From NCBI GenBank assembly GCA_017510445.1, contig JAFWNF010000005.1:124001-188000 (forward strand): a DNA stretch of 64,000 nt, written 5' to 3'. This DNA comes from Candidatus Saccharimonadota bacterium. GTDB lineage: Bacteria > Patescibacteriota > Saccharimonadia > Saccharimonadales > Saccharimonadaceae. The position numbers and the translations under genes were made by a program. Shown here piece after piece: positions 40,571 through 49,381 of this stretch. The notes under the pieces are model-generated. The model ran no database searches. It was not told the origin of the DNA and saw nothing but the letters and a program-made list of their open reading frames with translations. Numbering within the stretch: the first letter of the stretch is position 1; each line of letters starts with the position of its first letter.

Positions 40571-42202
40571 CTATTTTATATTGCGGAAGAGAATTTTTTT
40601 GATTTTTTCAAAGACTGGCTGAACTTCGGCGAGGCCGAGAAAATAGCTTGCAAGCAAATAGGCGACGATACTTGTAAGGCTAATAACACAAAACTTTGGA
40701 AAGGTTTGGAAGAATGAGTTATCGGTCGCCATAAGAGGAAGGAATTTAGTCATTGAATATGCAACACACGAGGAAATTAAAGTTGCAAACAACATTTTTG
40801 CGAAACTAATAAAGAAGGCTTTGTTCAGAAGTTTATTTTTTGAGCGAGCTTGAAGAATATAGATTAGGATAATAATTTCGACAATGGCACCGATGGACTG
40901 GGCCCAACCTAATCCTTCAACATTAAAATTAAGAAGGTAGAAGATAATCGAAAGAAGAATTGTAAGACCAATAGCGACAACTGAAACAACGAACGGGGTT
41001 TTCGTGTCCTGGGAAGCGTAAAATCCGCGCGATGCAATGTGAAAAATACTACGAGCAAAAATCGCGACAATCATAGTCGCAAGAATCGAGGAAATTAATG
41101 GATCACCACCGTTTTTAATAAAATTAACAACGTAGCCACGGGCGAAAAACGCAATAGCTGAAACTGGCAAGGAAATCCAAATAATGGTTCTGAGTGCGCT
41201 ACGAAAAGTTTCATGAAATTTTTCTTTGTCGCCTTTACCAAGTTCTTCGGTTAGTTGTGGGAAAAACGCGGTAGAAATTGCTACGCCAACGAGATTAACT
41301 GGCATATTATAAAGAGAAGTGGCTTGATTAAAGCTACGGAGTGCACCAGCTCCCATGCGAGAAGAAAGATTGGTACTAACAATACCGTTAACATAATCAA
41401 TTCCTTGGTCAAGTGAACGAGCAGGAAGGAGATGAAGGACATCGCGAAAACCGCGATTTTTCCAATGAATCTTAAATTCATAGTCAAAGCCAAGGCCGAA
41501 AACGCCAATAAGGCCAACGATGACTTGAAGAATTGCGCCGAAAACAACACCAAGCGCGACGCCCATAATTCCCCCTTCGAAAACTTGCCAACCGAAGAGA
41601 TTAATGCCGTCTGTGAAACAAGTAATACCAACCAGAATGCCGATATTATAAACAGCAGGAGCGAGAGCAAAAAAGACGAAACGCCCGACAGCTTGTTGGA
41701 TGGACGAAAGAACGGTTGCGATTGACATGAGAAATGGATTGATCGCGATTACGCGCATCATACTAATAGCAAGAATCGTACCAGATTCATCAAGCCCTGG
41801 GCCAACAACATAACGGACTAATGGTTCCGCAAAAATCATAATCACGACACTCAAAATTAACGTCGTAAGAGCAAGAAGATTCAAAATACTGGAAGAGAGT
41901 TTCCAAGCTGAATCTTTGTTACCATTGATGAGACGTTGATTAAAAACTGGAATGAAAGAAACGGCGAGCGCACCAGAAGTGACAATGAAAAACATAAAAT
42001 CAGGGATTGTGAAAGCGGCCGTATAGGCATCAATACCAGTTTTATAGGTGTCGAGATAGTATGTGTTTAAAAGACGGTCGCGAAAGATACCTAGTAAAGC
42101 CGAAATGAGAGTTGAACCAGCAAGAATAATAGTCGCGGATTTGACGGACAGTTTCATGTTTGCGAGCGCAACAACTGATTTAAACTGAAAACGTTTTTTC
42201 AT
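40571..42202 (-). CDS. murJ: Lipid II flippase MurJ
   Basis: Exports lipid II for peptidoglycan synthesis. 543 aa, about fourteen transmembrane segments of the MviN/MOP fold: SATIILAGSTLISALLGIFRDRLL at the start, AFTIPDFMFFIVTSGALAVSFIPVF, and RSFNQATSLYNMPVNLVGVAISTAFFPQL. TGA-TATAAT lies 7 nt before the ATG with no Shine-Dalgarno. Together with the MurC-like ligase this implies a peptidoglycan wall. Confidence 0.95.
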   Translation of the reverse strand: MKKRFQFKSVVALANMKLSVKSATIILAGSTLISALLGIFRDRLLNTYYLDTYKTGIDAYTAAFTIPDFMFFIVTSGALAVSFIPVFNQRLINGNKDSAWKLSSSILNLLALTTLILSVVIMIFAEPLVRYVVGPGLDESGTILAISMMRVIAINPFLMSIATVLSSIQQAVGRFVFFALAPAVYNIGILVGITCFTDGINLFGWQVFEGGIMGVALGVVFGAILQVIVGLIGVFGLGFDYEFKIHWKNRGFRDVLHLLPARSLDQGIDYVNGIVSTNLSSRMGAGALRSFNQATSLYNMPVNLVGVAISTAFFPQLTEELGKGDKEKFHETFRSALRTIIWISLPVSAIAFFARGYVVNFIKNGGDPLISSILATMIVAIFARSIFHIASRGFYASQDTKTPFVVSVVAIGLTILLSIIFYLLNFNVEGLGWAQSIGAIVEIIILIYILQARSKNKLLNKAFFISFAKMLFATLISSCVAYSMTKFLPLMATDNSFFQTFPKFCVISLTSIVAYLLASYFLGLAEVQPVFEKIKKILFRNIK

Positions 42203-42223
42203 CTTTTTTATTATATCATTTTA

Positions 42224-42256
42224 TAAAAAAATCACCCCGTTTTGGGGCGATTTTTT
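42224..42256. terminator. dnaK terminator
   Basis: AAAAAAATCACCCC-GTTTT-GGGGCGATTTTTT, 11 nt past the dnaK stop. Confidence 0.9.
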
Positions 42257-42266
42257 GTGCTTGTTT

Positions 42267-44159
42267 TTATTTCTTGTCGTCGACGACTTCGCCTTCAACG
42301 GCGTCAGAATCATCTTCTTTTTTCTCGTCGGTTTTTGATCCTTCCGAGCTGGAAGCTTGTTGATACATCTTTGCACCGATTGGCATAATTTTGTCGCTGA
42401 GTTCTTTAGAAGCTTTTTCGAGTTCGTCTTTGTCGGCATCTTCTTTTTTCAAAACTTCTTTAGCTTCTTCGACAGCTTTTTTAATCGTTTCTTTGTCCTC
42501 GTCGGAAATTTTATCTTTATATTCATCAGGCATTTTTTCGGCTTGGTAAATTTGATTTTCTAGGTGGTTTTTAGCATCAATGGCTTCACGTTTTTTCTTA
42601 TCTTCGTCGGCGTGGAGTTCGGCCTCTTTTTGGGCTTTTTCGATATCTTCTTTACTCATATTGCCAGAGTTCTGGATAGTGATTGATTGCTCTTTGCCAG
42701 TGCCCTTGTCTTTCGCGGTAACGTTCAAAATACCGTTTGCGTCGAGGCTAAAGGTAACCTCGATTTGTGGAATGCCACGAGGAGCAGGGGCAATACCGTC
42801 AAGGATGAAACTACCAAGGGATTTGTTATCGGATGCAAATTCGCGTTCGCCTTGGAGAACATGGATTTCAACTTGAGGCTGGTTATCAGAAGCGGTAGAA
42901 AAGATTTGGGACTTTGAAGTTGGGATAGTAGTATTGCGGTCGATGAGTGGAGTGGAAACACCGCCCATAGTTTCGATACCAAGGGTAAGTGGGGTAACAT
43001 CAAGAAGAAGAATGTCTTTCACATCACCTTGGAGGACGCCACCTTGGATTGCGGCACCAACAGCAACGACTTCGTCCGGATTAACACCTTGCATTGGATC
43101 CTTGCCGAAAATCTTCTTTACTTTTTCGACGACGGCCGGCATACGAGTCATACCACCGACCATGACGATTTCGTCAATATCTTTGGCGGTGAGTTTAGCA
43201 TCTTTTAAAGCCTTTTCAACTGGACCATCGAGACGATCGATAAGATCGGCGACAAGCTCTTCAAGTTTTGCACGGGTCAAAGTATGTTCGAAGTGTTTTG
43301 GACCATCAGCATCAGCAGTCAAGAATGGAAGATTGATATCAGTCGAAGTAGCGCTTGATAATTCCTTCTTTGCCTTTTCTGCTTCGTCTTTGACACGTTG
43401 CATGGCAGCAGCGTCGTTTCTGATGTCGACACCAGATTCTTTTTTGAATTCATCGAGAAGATAATTGACGATTATGTTATCGAAATCTTCACCACCGAGG
43501 TGGGTGTCGCCATTTGTGGACATAACTTCGAAAACACCATCGCCAAGTTCAAGAATGGAGACATCGAAAGTGCCACCACCAAGGTCGAAGACGGCAATTT
43601 TTTCATCTTTTTTCGATTCGAGACCATAGGCAAGAGCGGCGGCAGTAGGTTCGTTAATGATACGGCGAACTTCGAGGCCGGCGATTTTACCAGCGTCTTT
43701 AGTGGCTTGGCGTTGGGAGTCGTCGAAATAAGCAGGGACGGTAATAATAGCTTCGGTGACTTTTTCGCCAAGAAAAGCTTCAGCATCAGCCTTGATTTTT
43801 GCGAGAGTCATGGCTGAAATTTCTTCTGGCGTGTATTCTTTACCATCCATTTCAACACCAACACCATTGCCTTTTTTAATAATTTTATAAGGCATAATAT
43901 CGAGATCGTGTTTTACTTCATCGTCTTCGTATTTTCTACCGATAAGGCGTTTAATACCGTAAATTGTGTTTTTTGGATTAGTAACGCGTTGGCGTTGAGC
44001 GACTTTGCCAACGAGGCGTTCACCTTTTTTTGTAACGGCAACAACGGAAGGGGTTGTGCGGTCTCCTTCAGCGTTAGTAATAACTTCAGGTTTTCCAGCG
44101 ACCATATAAGCGAAAGCAGAGTTCGTTGTTCCAAGGTCGATTCCAATGATTTTTGACAT
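42267..44159 (-). CDS. dnaK: Chaperone DnaK (Hsp70)
   Basis: 630 aa. Nucleotide-binding domain: [57 protein letters not shown] and VGGMTRMP; linker [11 protein letters not shown]; substrate-binding domain; C-terminal lid and an acidic end EGEVVDDKK. The ATG at 44159 gives the family start [10 protein letters not shown] and has AAGGAGAA upstream. Two CIRCE operators precede it, so HrcA controls it. dnaJ and grpE are elsewhere. Confidence 0.98.
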   Translation of the reverse strand: MSKIIGIDLGTTNSAFAYMVAGKPEVITNAEGDRTTPSVVAVTKKGERLVGKVAQRQRVTNPKNTIYGIKRLIGRKYEDDEVKHDLDIMPYKIIKKGNGVGVEMDGKEYTPEEISAMTLAKIKADAEAFLGEKVTEAIITVPAYFDDSQRQATKDAGKIAGLEVRRIINEPTAAALAYGLESKKDEKIAVFDLGGGTFDVSILELGDGVFEVMSTNGDTHLGGEDFDNIIVNYLLDEFKKESGVDIRNDAAAMQRVKDEAEKAKKELSSATSTDINLPFLTADADGPKHFEHTLTRAKLEELVADLIDRLDGPVEKALKDAKLTAKDIDEIVMVGGMTRMPAVVEKVKKIFGKDPMQGVNPDEVVAVGAAIQGGVLQGDVKDILLLDVTPLTLGIETMGGVSTPLIDRNTTIPTSKSQIFSTASDNQPQVEIHVLQGEREFASDNKSLGSFILDGIAPAPRGIPQIEVTFSLDANGILNVTAKDKGTGKEQSITIQNSGNMSKEDIEKAQKEAELHADEDKKKREAIDAKNHLENQIYQAEKMPDEYKDKISDEDKETIKKAVEEAKEVLKKEDADKDELEKASKELSDKIMPIGAKMYQQASSSEGSKTDEKKEDDSDAVEGEVVDDKK

Positions 44160-44176
44160 ATTGTTTTCTCCTTTTT

Positions 44177-44203
44177 CTAGCACTCATTTATTGCGAGTGC
44201 TAA
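44177..44203 (-). promoter_or_regulatory. CIRCE operator A of dnaK
   Basis: CTAGCACTC-N9-GAGTGCTAA, one mismatch to the consensus, in the dnaK leader just downstream of the -10 (TATCAT, about 44214-44219). Confidence 0.9.
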
Positions 44204-44224
44204 TCTACCTCTTATGATAGCAAA

Positions 44225-44251
44225 TTAGCACTCTCATGTCAAGAGTGCTAA
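44225..44251 (-). promoter_or_regulatory. CIRCE operator B of dnaK, overlapping -35
   Basis: TTAGCACTC-N9-GAGTGCTAA, perfect consensus. On the minus strand TTGACA within it, 17 nt and TATCAT make the dnaK promoter, so binding would cover the -35 and spacer. Confidence 0.93.
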
Positions 44252-44276
44252 TTGTCCGAATTACAGAGGTAGCTTA

Positions 44277-44303
44277 AAAATGTTGTAAAAATTACAACAT
44301 TTT
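44277..44303. repeat. Palindrome copy 3 (AAATGTTGTAA arms)
   Basis: AAATGTTGTAA-N3-TTACAACATTT. The stop codon of the oxidoreductase gene lies in its right half, and T5 follows on the minus strand, so it can act as that gene's terminator. Confidence 0.85.
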
Positions 44304-45674
44304 ATTTTGACTTAGAGCTTTTTCAGAGGCGAGATGAATAAGTTCAGAGAAACTGGAGGCGACGTGGGGAGTAGAAACGACTAGTTCTAGAGGAATTTTT
44401 AAACGAATAATAAGCGCGAGTTCGCCAGCAAGAGCTTCAGCTTCTTTCGACATTACAGTCGCACCAAGAAGAATATTCTTTTTATTAAAGATTAATTTCA
44501 AAAAACCTACGCGAAAGTCAGAGGTGTTCGAAGCAGATATCTCTGAGAGAGGGACGAAGACTTTTTTATACTTTTCTTTCTGCTTTTTCAATTCAGCTTC
44601 TGTTTTTCCGAGTGAGACGATTTCGGGATTGATTTTTACGACGCGTGGAAAAGAATCATAATCCATTTTCAAATTTGTTTTATTAATGAGATTTCCGACA
44701 GCCATAATCCCCTCTGCAGTAGCACGTTCGGACGAGCTTTCCCCACCTAGACAATCGCCACAAGCGAAAATATGTTTCATCGATGTTTTGAGATGTTTAT
44801 CGACGATGATACCGTTTTTATTAAAACGAACACCAGCGTTTTCTAGACCGAGGTCGAGAGCAGGACGTGAACCAGTTGCGAGTAAAACAACGTTGGTTTT
44901 GAGTTTTTTCTCGCTAGCGCCACGAAGATAGGTAATTTCTGTGTCTGTGCTAATGTTTGCTAAAGAAATAACTCGAGATTCGGTTAAGGTTTTGACTTTA
45001 AATTCTTCCTCGAGATATTTTTCGAGTACTGCGCCAACTTCTTCATCTTCTTTCGGGAGTAAGCGCGATGAAAGTTCGAGAATTTGAACTTTCACGCCAA
45101 GCGAAGCAAAGAATACGGCAAATTCACAACCTGTTGAGCCACCGCCAATAATCGTGAGAGATTTCGGGAGACGAGGAAGATCAAGTGCAGTTTCGGGAGT
45201 GAGGCATTTTACTGATTCGGTGCCGATAATTCCGCCAGTCTCAAGCACTGAGCCAGAAGCGATAATGAATCTTTCGGCGGAATAAGTTTTTTCACCGACT
45301 GAAAGTTCGAAAGGTGAGAGAAAATGAGCGATTCCCTTTAGACATGTGGTTCCGGCAGTCTCAAAAGCTTTTTTTGAGTTGGCGCCAGAACGAGTTTTCG
45401 AGAGTCTTAGCCATTTTTTGAAAACTGGATAGTTGAAACGTAAAGTTTTCGAGGAGAGGCCAAAGCGAGTACCATTTTTCGCATCATGAAAGAGATTTGA
45501 GAAACTAGTGGCAGAACAAAAAGGTAAGTCGCGATAATTCACGCCCGAACCACCCCAAAGAGAATTTTCAACAATAGCGACGGAAAGACCAGCTTTTTTA
45601 GCCGAAAAAGCGGAGGCTGAGCCGGCGGGACCGGAACCTATTACAATTAAATCAAAATCAAATTTCTTTGCCAT
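44292..45674 (-). CDS. FAD-dependent pyridine nucleotide oxidoreductase lacking the redox disulfide
   Basis: 460 aa of the dihydrolipoamide dehydrogenase/mercuric reductase fold: FAD motif VIGSGPAGSASAFSAKKAG, NAD(P) motif IIGGGSTGCEFAVFFASLG, second FAD motif IFACGDCLGG, and a dimerisation domain ending HVASSFSELIHLASEKAL. Where active members have GG-T-C-x-N-x-G-C-x-P, this has GGSGVNYRDLP: both catalytic Cys are absent. It therefore cannot be a normal disulfide reductase; a transhydrogenase or other FAD reaction is possible. TGA-TAAAAT lies 7 nt before the ATG. Confidence 0.88.
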   Translation of the reverse strand: MAKKFDFDLIVIGSGPAGSASAFSAKKAGLSVAIVENSLWGGSGVNYRDLPFCSATSFSNLFHDAKNGTRFGLSSKTLRFNYPVFKKWLRLSKTRSGANSKKAFETAGTTCLKGIAHFLSPFELSVGEKTYSAERFIIASGSVLETGGIIGTESVKCLTPETALDLPRLPKSLTIIGGGSTGCEFAVFFASLGVKVQILELSSRLLPKEDEEVGAVLEKYLEEEFKVKTLTESRVISLANISTDTEITYLRGASEKKLKTNVVLLATGSRPALDLGLENAGVRFNKNGIIVDKHLKTSMKHIFACGDCLGGESSSERATAEGIMAVGNLINKTNLKMDYDSFPRVVKINPEIVSLGKTEAELKKQKEKYKKVFVPLSEISASNTSDFRVGFLKLIFNKKNILLGATVMSKEAEALAGELALIIRLKIPLELVVSTPHVASSFSELIHLASEKALSQNKML

Positions 45675-45782
45675 TTTAACTATTTTATCACGGTTGTGGT
45701 AAATTTATATACCTTTTCTAATAGAAATATTATATAAACAAATTTTAGAACTATGTTATACGTATTTATCAAAGGCTAGTGG

Positions 45783-48227
45783 CTAGAACGGTATGGACGT
45801 ATCAACCCAATTACCAGCAGCACAGGTATTTGAGGAGTCCTTATTTGACAAAGTATTTTTAATGTAAAGAGCACCGGTTGAAGGTTTTAGCGCAAGGATA
45901 TTCCAGCAAACACGATCATTTGCGTTGCCTGGGTTTAGCGACATACTTTTTGTGGCTCCGCTCTTTAACCTATAATTTATAGTCTCTGAAGTTGTATTGT
46001 TGTAATTTATTTTGTATTCACTTTGGTTATTTAGAGAAAGAACATCCAAATAAAGCGTATCTGCACTATTTGTAGGATCAATATTTAGTTCATACGTCAA
46101 ATCGTAGTCTGAAACTTTCCAGCTATCTGTTTTATATATACGATGGTCGCCATCATAGGTAATACCTTCGGCCTCGCCAGTGTCGTCTTTGGCTTCAATT
46201 TTGATATAGCCATAATCACCGTTCGAAAACATATCTTTCGTGCAAAACCCAAAAACCTTTTTTGTACATTGGTTTTTAACTAGAACCGTATCATTTCTTC
46301 TAACGTGCGATAAAAAGACCACTTTGGGTTTAAAAGTAACCGTGTGGCTATCATGTTTATCATATTTTATGACAATGTGAAGAGCGCAGGAAGAATCGTT
46401 GTTGTTGCGACAACTATCGTCGCTATCGCCGTCAATATCAATATTTGCGCGCCACTGAGGGTAGAAGTTTATGTATCTTACTGATAAATACTCTCCAAAG
46501 TCACTAATTCCCATATCGTTGTTTTTGTCTTTGATCCATTCCGTCATTGCAGAAAATGTTCTATCACCATAGCTAACGCCTTCAGTTCGTGTTACTAGGC
46601 TTGGATTATAATAATAGGCATCACTTACGCTGTTACAATCAGCATTTGCGCCGTCACTAGCCTTGCAAGGATGGGAAATGTTTCCAGTCCATTGGGGGCG
46701 ATAATCATAGCACCCTTGGTCCGGATCGCAAGATTGGTACGTGTTTGCATGCCATCCAAATTGGCTAAAATCTTGTGAACTAATTTCCGCTTTTATGTCT
46801 GGAATGTGTATTGTCACCGTATGGCCAGAGCATGTGTCGGTTTGTGAACAATCAACGCCGCCGACTAGTTTATCTCTATAATTAGAATAATCTTCAACAC
46901 AATAAATGAATTTTTGATTTGTCGTATCATAGACTTTGTAGCCTGCTTTGTTATATTCTTTCGTAGTTTCATCGTAATTATCTTGTTTTGTACCAAAAGG
47001 TATGGGTGCTGTTGGACTAAGTTTTATAGTGCTACTTCCATAACCTTCTGGCTTTTTACCAGTCCTGAACCAAACACAGTTCAAGCCTTTGGCAGGGGTT
47101 GTTTGTTTTTCTTCCCAGTGAGCGTAGAGATGGACGGTAGAGATGTCGGGTGTCATATTATAATATTCAGTTGTAGCAGTAACAGTGCCATTATTCCATG
47201 CGCAATTGTACGCATTTTCAATTAAATCACAAGTATACGATAGCTGTTCTACTTTACTACCATTCTCTTTGGCATTATAAAACCCAAGGAATTCGTATTT
47301 GTTGCCATCAAAGGCGTTTGAGTTGATTGTAATTCCGTTATTTTTGCCTATATCACTAATAGTCGTCGTTTCTGAAAGCTGGTAGTTGGTGATATTTTGA
47401 GTTATTAGCCCACGAAATGTATCGCCGAGGCTGCCGGTGTACCGAGGAGTACCCTGGAAATTAGTAACCCACGAACCATTTTTACGTTGTACCGTCGGAC
47501 TATTCCAATGAAGCACGAGCTGGACTTTGCCAGGAGTAGGAGCAGCGGGGCCGGGATCTTTATGCTCTTCGGTTACGAAAGCTGGATTTTGGATACGGAT
47601 GGTAGTCGAAAGTTTTGTTGGTACGGGCGAACCTGGTTCGTTCCAGCACGTATTGATATAAAAATCGTAGTATTCTGGTCTTCCTTTAGAATCTTCGTTC
47701 GGACTTTTTACAGGGACGACAAAAAGTCCACCTGTGACGACGCCTGGAATAGCGGAAGAATCGGAATGCGAACTTTGTCTAGTAATAAAGGAGTTGTTAG
47801 GACCAAGTACAAATGCGTGGTAATTCGTGCCCTCTTCTGAATTACCATCTTTAATGACGCCAGAGCAACTTGATAGGCCGGCTTGCTTTTTATAACTTTC
47901 GATAAAATCTTTGTAGTTGCCATCGTCTGGGTCGAGAGCATCGTTAGTCATTTTTTGCCATATTCCGCTGTTACTGTTTTCATTACTGGGATCTCCTGGG
48001 TCAGAGGAAATTGAGTCGGCAAGAAAACGGATTTTTTCGGCTTGGGCATCCATTTCGGTGCGGGCAATGGTTGTTTCTAGAGAAGATTGAGCGTTTTCGA
48101 GACCTTTATTCATAATCCCGAGAGCAGCGACAGCGATAGCGGAAAAAATCGCGACCGCAATCAAGACTTCAATAATCGAATCACCAGATAAGTGTTTTTT
48201 TGCCCACGAAAAATTTTGTTTGACCAT
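45783..48227 (-). CDS. Pilin-like N-terminus fused to a large adhesin-like region
   Basis: 814 aa. Near the start is GDSIIEVLIAVAIFSAIAVA, a type IV prepilin-like helix with Glu at +5 but Asp instead of Phe at +1. An extracellular part follows with an InlB-type repeat (about 235-375, ending TVHLYAHW), a Cys-rich region (about 385-620), and a beta-rich end. It may be a pilus-tip minor pilin carrying an adhesin, like PilY1 or long PilV proteins; inference. TAAAAT (48235-48240) lies 7 nt before the ATG. About 110 nt of A/T-rich sequence without gene follows the stop. Confidence 0.75.
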   Translation of the reverse strand: MVKQNFSWAKKHLSGDSIIEVLIAVAIFSAIAVAALGIMNKGLENAQSSLETTIARTEMDAQAEKIRFLADSISSDPGDPSNENSNSGIWQKMTNDALDPDDGNYKDFIESYKKQAGLSSCSGVIKDGNSEEGTNYHAFVLGPNNSFITRQSSHSDSSAIPGVVTGGLFVVPVKSPNEDSKGRPEYYDFYINTCWNEPGSPVPTKLSTTIRIQNPAFVTEEHKDPGPAAPTPGKVQLVLHWNSPTVQRKNGSWVTNFQGTPRYTGSLGDTFRGLITQNITNYQLSETTTISDIGKNNGITINSNAFDGNKYEFLGFYNAKENGSKVEQLSYTCDLIENAYNCAWNNGTVTATTEYYNMTPDISTVHLYAHWEEKQTTPAKGLNCVWFRTGKKPEGYGSSTIKLSPTAPIPFGTKQDNYDETTKEYNKAGYKVYDTTNQKFIYCVEDYSNYRDKLVGGVDCSQTDTCSGHTVTIHIPDIKAEISSQDFSQFGWHANTYQSCDPDQGCYDYRPQWTGNISHPCKASDGANADCNSVSDAYYYNPSLVTRTEGVSYGDRTFSAMTEWIKDKNNDMGISDFGEYLSVRYINFYPQWRANIDIDGDSDDSCRNNNDSSCALHIVIKYDKHDSHTVTFKPKVVFLSHVRRNDTVLVKNQCTKKVFGFCTKDMFSNGDYGYIKIEAKDDTGEAEGITYDGDHRIYKTDSWKVSDYDLTYELNIDPTNSADTLYLDVLSLNNQSEYKINYNNTTSETINYRLKSGATKSMSLNPGNANDRVCWNILALKPSTGALYIKNTLSNKDSSNTCAAGNWVDTSIPF

Positions 48228-48287
48228 TTCTATTATTTTATTATGTTTATGGTAAAAGTGTCAAGATTTTTAAGATTCCTCGAGAAC

Positions 48288-48316
48288 TTGACAAAATAAA
48301 ATGCTTATGCTATAAT
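48288..48316 (+). promoter_or_regulatory. Consensus promoter facing into a minus-strand operon
   Basis: Plus-strand TTGACA (48288-48293), 17 bp, TGC-TATAAT (48311-48316). The nearest plus-strand gene begins only at 49382, so the transcript would be a small RNA or antisense to the genes at 48358-49322. It resembles the promoters at 34314 and 38928. Confidence 0.65.
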
Positions 48317-48323
48317 GGAAGGA

Positions 48324-48345
48324 TAAACCCCTAAATATCTAGGGG
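48324..48345 (-). terminator. Hairpin downstream of the ATP-cone-like gene
   Basis: CCCCTA-N6-TAGGGG with AAACCC/GGGTTT extensions; T3 follows on the minus strand. Confidence 0.55.
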
Positions 48346-48357
48346 ATGGGTTTCTGA

Positions 48358-48618
48358 TTAAATAATTTTTTCTCGGTTACGGTAAATAAAGGCTAAGTCT
48401 TTATGGTATTTCTTTAGTTCTGAATAGACTAAACTTTCGATGTCTTTTTCGGTCACTACTGGATGAGATTTTTTATATGCTTCAACTTTTAAAATGACTT
48501 TTTCGATGATTATCTCGGCGAACCCAGTGTGGATACGGAGAGCGCGAGCCTCCCGACGAAGGTCGTTTTTAATATCTTCAGCTGAAAAAGAATAGGAGTT
48601 GTGCGAGGCTTTTTTCAT
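48358..48618 (-). CDS. Small helical protein, weak ATP-cone-like C-terminus
   Basis: 86 aa. The end IIIEKVILKVEAYKK...VVTEKDIESLVYSELKKYHKDLAFIYRNREK loosely follows the second half of an ATP-cone (as in NrdR and ribonucleotide reductases: I-x-x-x-V...E-I-x-x-x-V-x-x-x-L...A-Y-x-R-x-x-x-V-Y), but the N-terminal nucleotide-binding half is not evident. Treat the assignment as tentative. The ATG overlaps the preceding membrane-protein stop (TAATG). Confidence 0.6.
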   Translation of the reverse strand: MKKASHNSYSFSAEDIKNDLRREARALRIHTGFAEIIIEKVILKVEAYKKSHPVVTEKDIESLVYSELKKYHKDLAFIYRNREKII

Positions 48619-49322
48619 TAGAATAATTCTCCGTAAATTTTAAAAGCGAAGATAAATAATGCTAGAACGATAAAGCCGATTCCGCCGAGAATACGGAGAA
48701 AGGTTTTATTCTTTAAACGCCAGCGCTGAATGTCGGCGATAGTCTTTCCCTGACGAACACAGACGCGAATAGAGAGGAGAGGGAGGATTGCAATAAAAAT
48801 GTAGAGGAAAATCGCGATGAGCTGTGACTTCAAAGAAAGCGATAAAAGTGAGTTTGAAGCGAGAACAAGCAGAACGAGAGAAAAAGGGATTTCCGCGAAG
48901 GAGGTCATCATGCCAAGAGAAAAGGCTTCAACGCGAGAAGAAGTTTCTTTAGCACGTTGGCTAATAAAGCGGGTGACGGCTTTCGGAAGCCAAAGTTCGG
49001 TTGAACGGCCAGTACGATAATAGATTGTAAAAATAATCAAAGACACTGCGACTAAAATGCCAACGAGAAGCGAAAGTGTACTGATTGATAATTCTCCGCT
49101 AAAGAAAATAAGAAGAATAAAAGACGAAGCAGAAAGGCAGAGCGTTAAAAAGAAAGCTACACCGAGCAAAAAATTCGATGCGAGAATACGAGTTTTTTTC
49201 GGGACATGTTTGCCAAGGCTAGAATGGTAAAGAAGAAGTAGTCCACCTGCGTCGAGTTGGAAAAAGGCGTGCGAAAAGGCGCAGAGAAGAATTATCGAAA
49301 GGTTGACTAGACTTTCACTCAT
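48618..49322 (-). CDS. Polytopic membrane protein
   Basis: 234 aa with six hydrophobic segments, an AFSHAFFQLDAGGLLLLYHSSLG loop near the start, and FAEIPFSLVLLVLASN in the middle; layout like small exporters of the LysE/TerC or DsbD type, but no family is certain. A longer frame starts at 49340; TGC-TATAAT (49329-49334) ends 6 nt before the ATG at 49322, so that is the start. It is translationally coupled to the 86-aa protein. Confidence 0.68.
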   Translation of the reverse strand: MSESLVNLSIILLCAFSHAFFQLDAGGLLLLYHSSLGKHVPKKTRILASNFLLGVAFFLTLCLSASSFILLIFFSGELSISTLSLLVGILVAVSLIIFTIYYRTGRSTELWLPKAVTRFISQRAKETSSRVEAFSLGMMTSFAEIPFSLVLLVLASNSLLSLSLKSQLIAIFLYIFIAILPLLSIRVCVRQGKTIADIQRWRLKNKTFLRILGGIGFIVLALFIFAFKIYGELF

Positions 49323-49381
49323 ACTCAAATTATAGCACAACCGTATTGCGCCGAAAATAATTCTTGTGGTAAGATTTTTTT

